Shown here piece after piece: positions 63,001 through 64,000 of a stretch of DNA of 64,000 nt (position 1 is its first letter; every line of letters begins with the position of its first letter). This DNA comes from Leptolyngbya sp. FACHB-261 (lineage in GTDB: Bacteria; Cyanobacteriota; Cyanobacteriia; FACHB-261), in the NCBI RefSeq assembly GCF_014696065.1, contig NZ_JACJPL010000011.1, forward strand, positions 1 through 64,000, written 5' to 3'. Below the pieces are notes generated by a model. That model did not search any database and was not told the origin of the DNA. It was given only the letters and a program-made list of their open reading frames with translations. Made by a program: the position numbers and the translations under genes.

Positions 63001-63943
63001 GCATTGGCTGGGGGGCAGTGGTCTCATTCTTTTAGCATTGCTCGATACTAATTCCGGCAGCCGTTGGCTTAGTGTCGGAGTGGTCACTCTGCTGGCTCTC
63101 TACGCCATTTTTCAGGGTCGTAGACGGGATGGTTGGGTTTATGCAGGCATTGGTGAAGCAGTCATCGCCGTTGCCCATAGCCTTGATCTGCTTCTACCTG
63201 ACTCACAGCTTTTGGTTGCTTGGGGTGCAGCACTGACTTGCCCTCTTGCCTTGATGTTGTATTACCTGCCCTGGCAAGCTTGGGGTTGGTCTTTACGACC
63301 CTGGCGTCGATCTGCTTATGCGTTCCCAGCTATTGTGGTGTGGCTGACAGCTTGGGGAATTAACTTACAAAGCTTGCTAATTGTCGCTGCTTTTTATGCT
63401 TGGTGTGCCAGGACTTCAGCGCAAATTCGTCTTAGCTATTTCAGTGTTTTTCTCGCAGATTGGGCACTCGTTCGTCTTTTTCAGTTACAGGGGTGGCAAG
63501 AGCCTTTATGGTATGCGGCGATTGTAGGTGGCTCACTTCTGTACATTGCTCAAATCGAACCGCAGTTGCAACCACAAAGTGAGCGGGATAAACGCCACAT
63601 TCTACGCTCCCTAGCTACCGGTTTAATCTGTGTTGTTGCTTTCTACCAATCTCAAGCTGACTTCGGTTTAGGGCTCTTGGCTTTGGGACTGAGTTTAGGA
63701 TTTATCCTAGCCGGTTTGACGCTGCGCATCCGGGCTTTTTTATATGTTGGAACTGTCGCTTTTGTGCTGAAAGTTCTACATCAGCTCTGGTTGTTTGTTC
63801 AGAGTGAGGCTTTTTTGCTTTGGGCAATGGGTATCTTGCTAGGATTGGCTCTAATCTGGTTGGCTGCTAACTTTGAGGCTCGCCGTACCCAAATGACTCT
63901 GCTGCTGCGCAATTGGTTGGCTGAGTTAGAGGCATGGCAATGA
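60047..63943 (+). CDS. Giant polytopic membrane protein of unknown function
   Basis: A 1298-residue protein. Residues 1-115 are soluble, with a helical start (LLQIELNIDASQPALLAGLETWLHLG, SERQVKDL) and a Ser/Pro-rich linker. From about 130 to 1280 there are roughly thirty hydrophobic segments rich in Leu, Ala and Trp, interrupted only by short basic loops (for example RRRASAS, RRQASFK, RDKRH). No transporter, channel or enzyme motif is recognised. Proteins of this kind, with DUF2157-like N-termini, occur in many cyanobacteria. The repeated Leu/Ala/Trp helices point to internal duplication. It is not in an operon here. Confidence 0.8.
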   Translation: MSFADQRLLQIELNIDASQPALLAGLETWLHLGLLSERQVKDLGRQSLTCLLPELATEGLGVAQRSPVSAASSQNLNIDSPVVQLESGTPPTSAQASGRDRTTSRRRPTVQGLSLLGQLVQPLMAELSVVWLLFLGVFLVVVSSAILAASLWQEFSAQGQYLILLTYTLAFWLAGVWAGSRSSLRATAYMVQLATLLIIPVNFWVIDGFGLWRSATGLLIALPAALALTAATFFLLKPTSSSFQVGRSQANSRLLLLNVIALSWLHWGWGWAEFALVATYLGSVGTALALFWQDRNFQGQTAQPTDPQESAQLRSQARLPLGVIAAAGATLLLIARALLVAQVPIQQLGLAFGICGWLAYWLARREPQQEPATWAGAVLLLVGWSVSVAATFSGQALAVSGLGLWLLLERLRRYWRSLELIAIVLVGLQAFWLLGRLLPVPVREVWLNFWTQLAGPAFMPWALAGVVLFPYLLLVLLLATRLRRWQQSELAAQAELVALTLGFGLTLLSLANPLLRSLNLLLSGLTLAVMVRRRASASIGLIYLTHLTLGAALFSSVAWQQPNLGVRSWTGLVLLGVVGEWLFSAGLDRPVWRRSAWHIGLGLAALSYVLLLVEPNSNWRLSWLVVPITLTVIAQRRSFPQPALASGLSVVALLVLQPLTLTLASSRLVSLATAVGLMLLNTRQLRQLAMASITVGFALALAASVVEQVLPEALMTIGFWSNLAAFALLPLWFLRQTLARRTTTLAHIYAQSTDDWGMALAVVNLLVLALHSLSFALGFAPLSGMQWSWITAAIWLSLGTIYRNWQQPSNLGFYGTAWALEVLVAGLATQTDSVVTHWTIANLGLALLTQVAGDWRLRQTDQERYTSWNLIPVTYAILGLVGAHSSFTALTGLYTFTATLIGLAVSRRQASFKPWAYLSLFGITIAAYELLIYQLIQARTGSWGDGLLMLAILATAFALVENLLAPTLATYLRLSQQGLGRLAHLHWLGGSGLILLALLDTNSGSRWLSVGVVTLLALYAIFQGRRRDGWVYAGIGEAVIAVAHSLDLLLPDSQLLVAWGAALTCPLALMLYYLPWQAWGWSLRPWRRSAYAFPAIVVWLTAWGINLQSLLIVAAFYAWCARTSAQIRLSYFSVFLADWALVRLFQLQGWQEPLWYAAIVGGSLLYIAQIEPQLQPQSERDKRHILRSLATGLICVVAFYQSQADFGLGLLALGLSLGFILAGLTLRIRAFLYVGTVAFVLKVLHQLWLFVQSEAFLLWAMGILLGLALIWLAANFEARRTQMTLLLRNWLAELEAWQ

Positions 63944-64000
63944 AGTGGAACAAGCTGCGGTTTAAAGCCTTGAGTTAAAGCTTGAGGTTAATCCTGCATA
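63944..64000. other. Window end, no gene
   Basis: The last 57 bases follow the stop codon of the polytopic gene. They contain TTGAGTTAAAGCTTGAGGTTAA with a short TTGAG repeat and nothing else that I can support. Confidence 0.4.

Noticed and set aside
1-64000. tRNA, rRNA and riboswitch genes
   Set aside because: Intergenic regions were read for clover-leaf arms, GGTTCGAATCC-type T-loops and conserved rRNA blocks, and none were found.

Overview
The window is a chromosomal segment of a cyanobacterium, and all assignments were made by reading the sequence. The markers are a plastid-terminal-oxidase-type alternative oxidase, a Tic22-like periplasmic protein, a DUF928 protein beside a ShlB/FhaC-type secretion porin, a CHASE2-type nucleotidyl cyclase, two very long STAND-NTPase/WD40 proteins and a cyanobacterial-style cellulose-synthase-like enzyme with PilZ. 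Base composition is moderate and shifts by eye. Housekeeping genes (transketolase, NAD kinase, secDF, radC) are GC-richer. The stretch from about 22 to 34 kb (restriction-like nuclease, STAND pair, PP-loop protein, glycosyltransferase) is visibly AT-richer and looks like an accessory region. No rRNA, tRNA or CRISPR array was seen.

Layout. 1-4.6 kb: edge of an IS630-type transposase, two paralogous coiled-coil genes, an MFS transporter whose N-terminus is shifted out of frame by a 4-bp tandem duplication, and a peptidoglycan-binding protein. 5-9 kb: terminal oxidase, short-chain dehydrogenase, secreted SH3-like protein and three small reverse-strand genes. 9.3-13 kb: a 1225-residue HTH/NB-ARC/WD40 protein. 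13.2-19 kb: DUF928 protein, ShlB-type porin and CHASE2 cyclase, with a foldback element and a perfect 17-bp hairpin between them. 19-24 kb: a divergent transaldolase, a zinc-type cation diffusion facilitator, a small HTH-like protein and a stand-alone restriction-type nuclease. 24.8-30.9 kb: a two-gene STAND module, an AAA ATPase followed 18 bp later by a TPR/nSTAND/WD40 giant. 31-34 kb: a QueC-like PP-loop protein and a GT39-type membrane glycosyltransferase.

34.5-50.6 kb is mostly core: transketolase with its terminator, NAD kinase, a TPR protein, a trypsin-like protease with an unusual N-terminal domain, TspO, an AEC permease, a GT4 glycosyltransferase and an SUI1 factor. It continues with a tightly overlapping Tic22-prmC-beta-helix lipoprotein operon, a SPOR-like secreted protein and secD-secF. 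51-64 kb holds the Nramp Mn transporter, Mn catalase, a PilZ-containing cellulose-synthase-like enzyme, radC, a 57-residue zinc ribbon, an aldo/keto reductase, larB and a 1298-residue polytopic membrane protein.

Themes that link genes: manganese and peroxide handling (mntH and Mn catalase within 1 kb); carbon metabolism (transketolase, transaldolase, NAD kinase); envelope export and surface polymers (ShlB, DUF928, Tic22, SecDF, cellulose-synthase-like enzyme); and nucleotide signalling (CHASE2 cyclase and two PilZ or PilZ-like domains). The best candidate for an undescribed system is the STAND pair at 24798-30884, with an incoming-DNA-type nuclease nearby.
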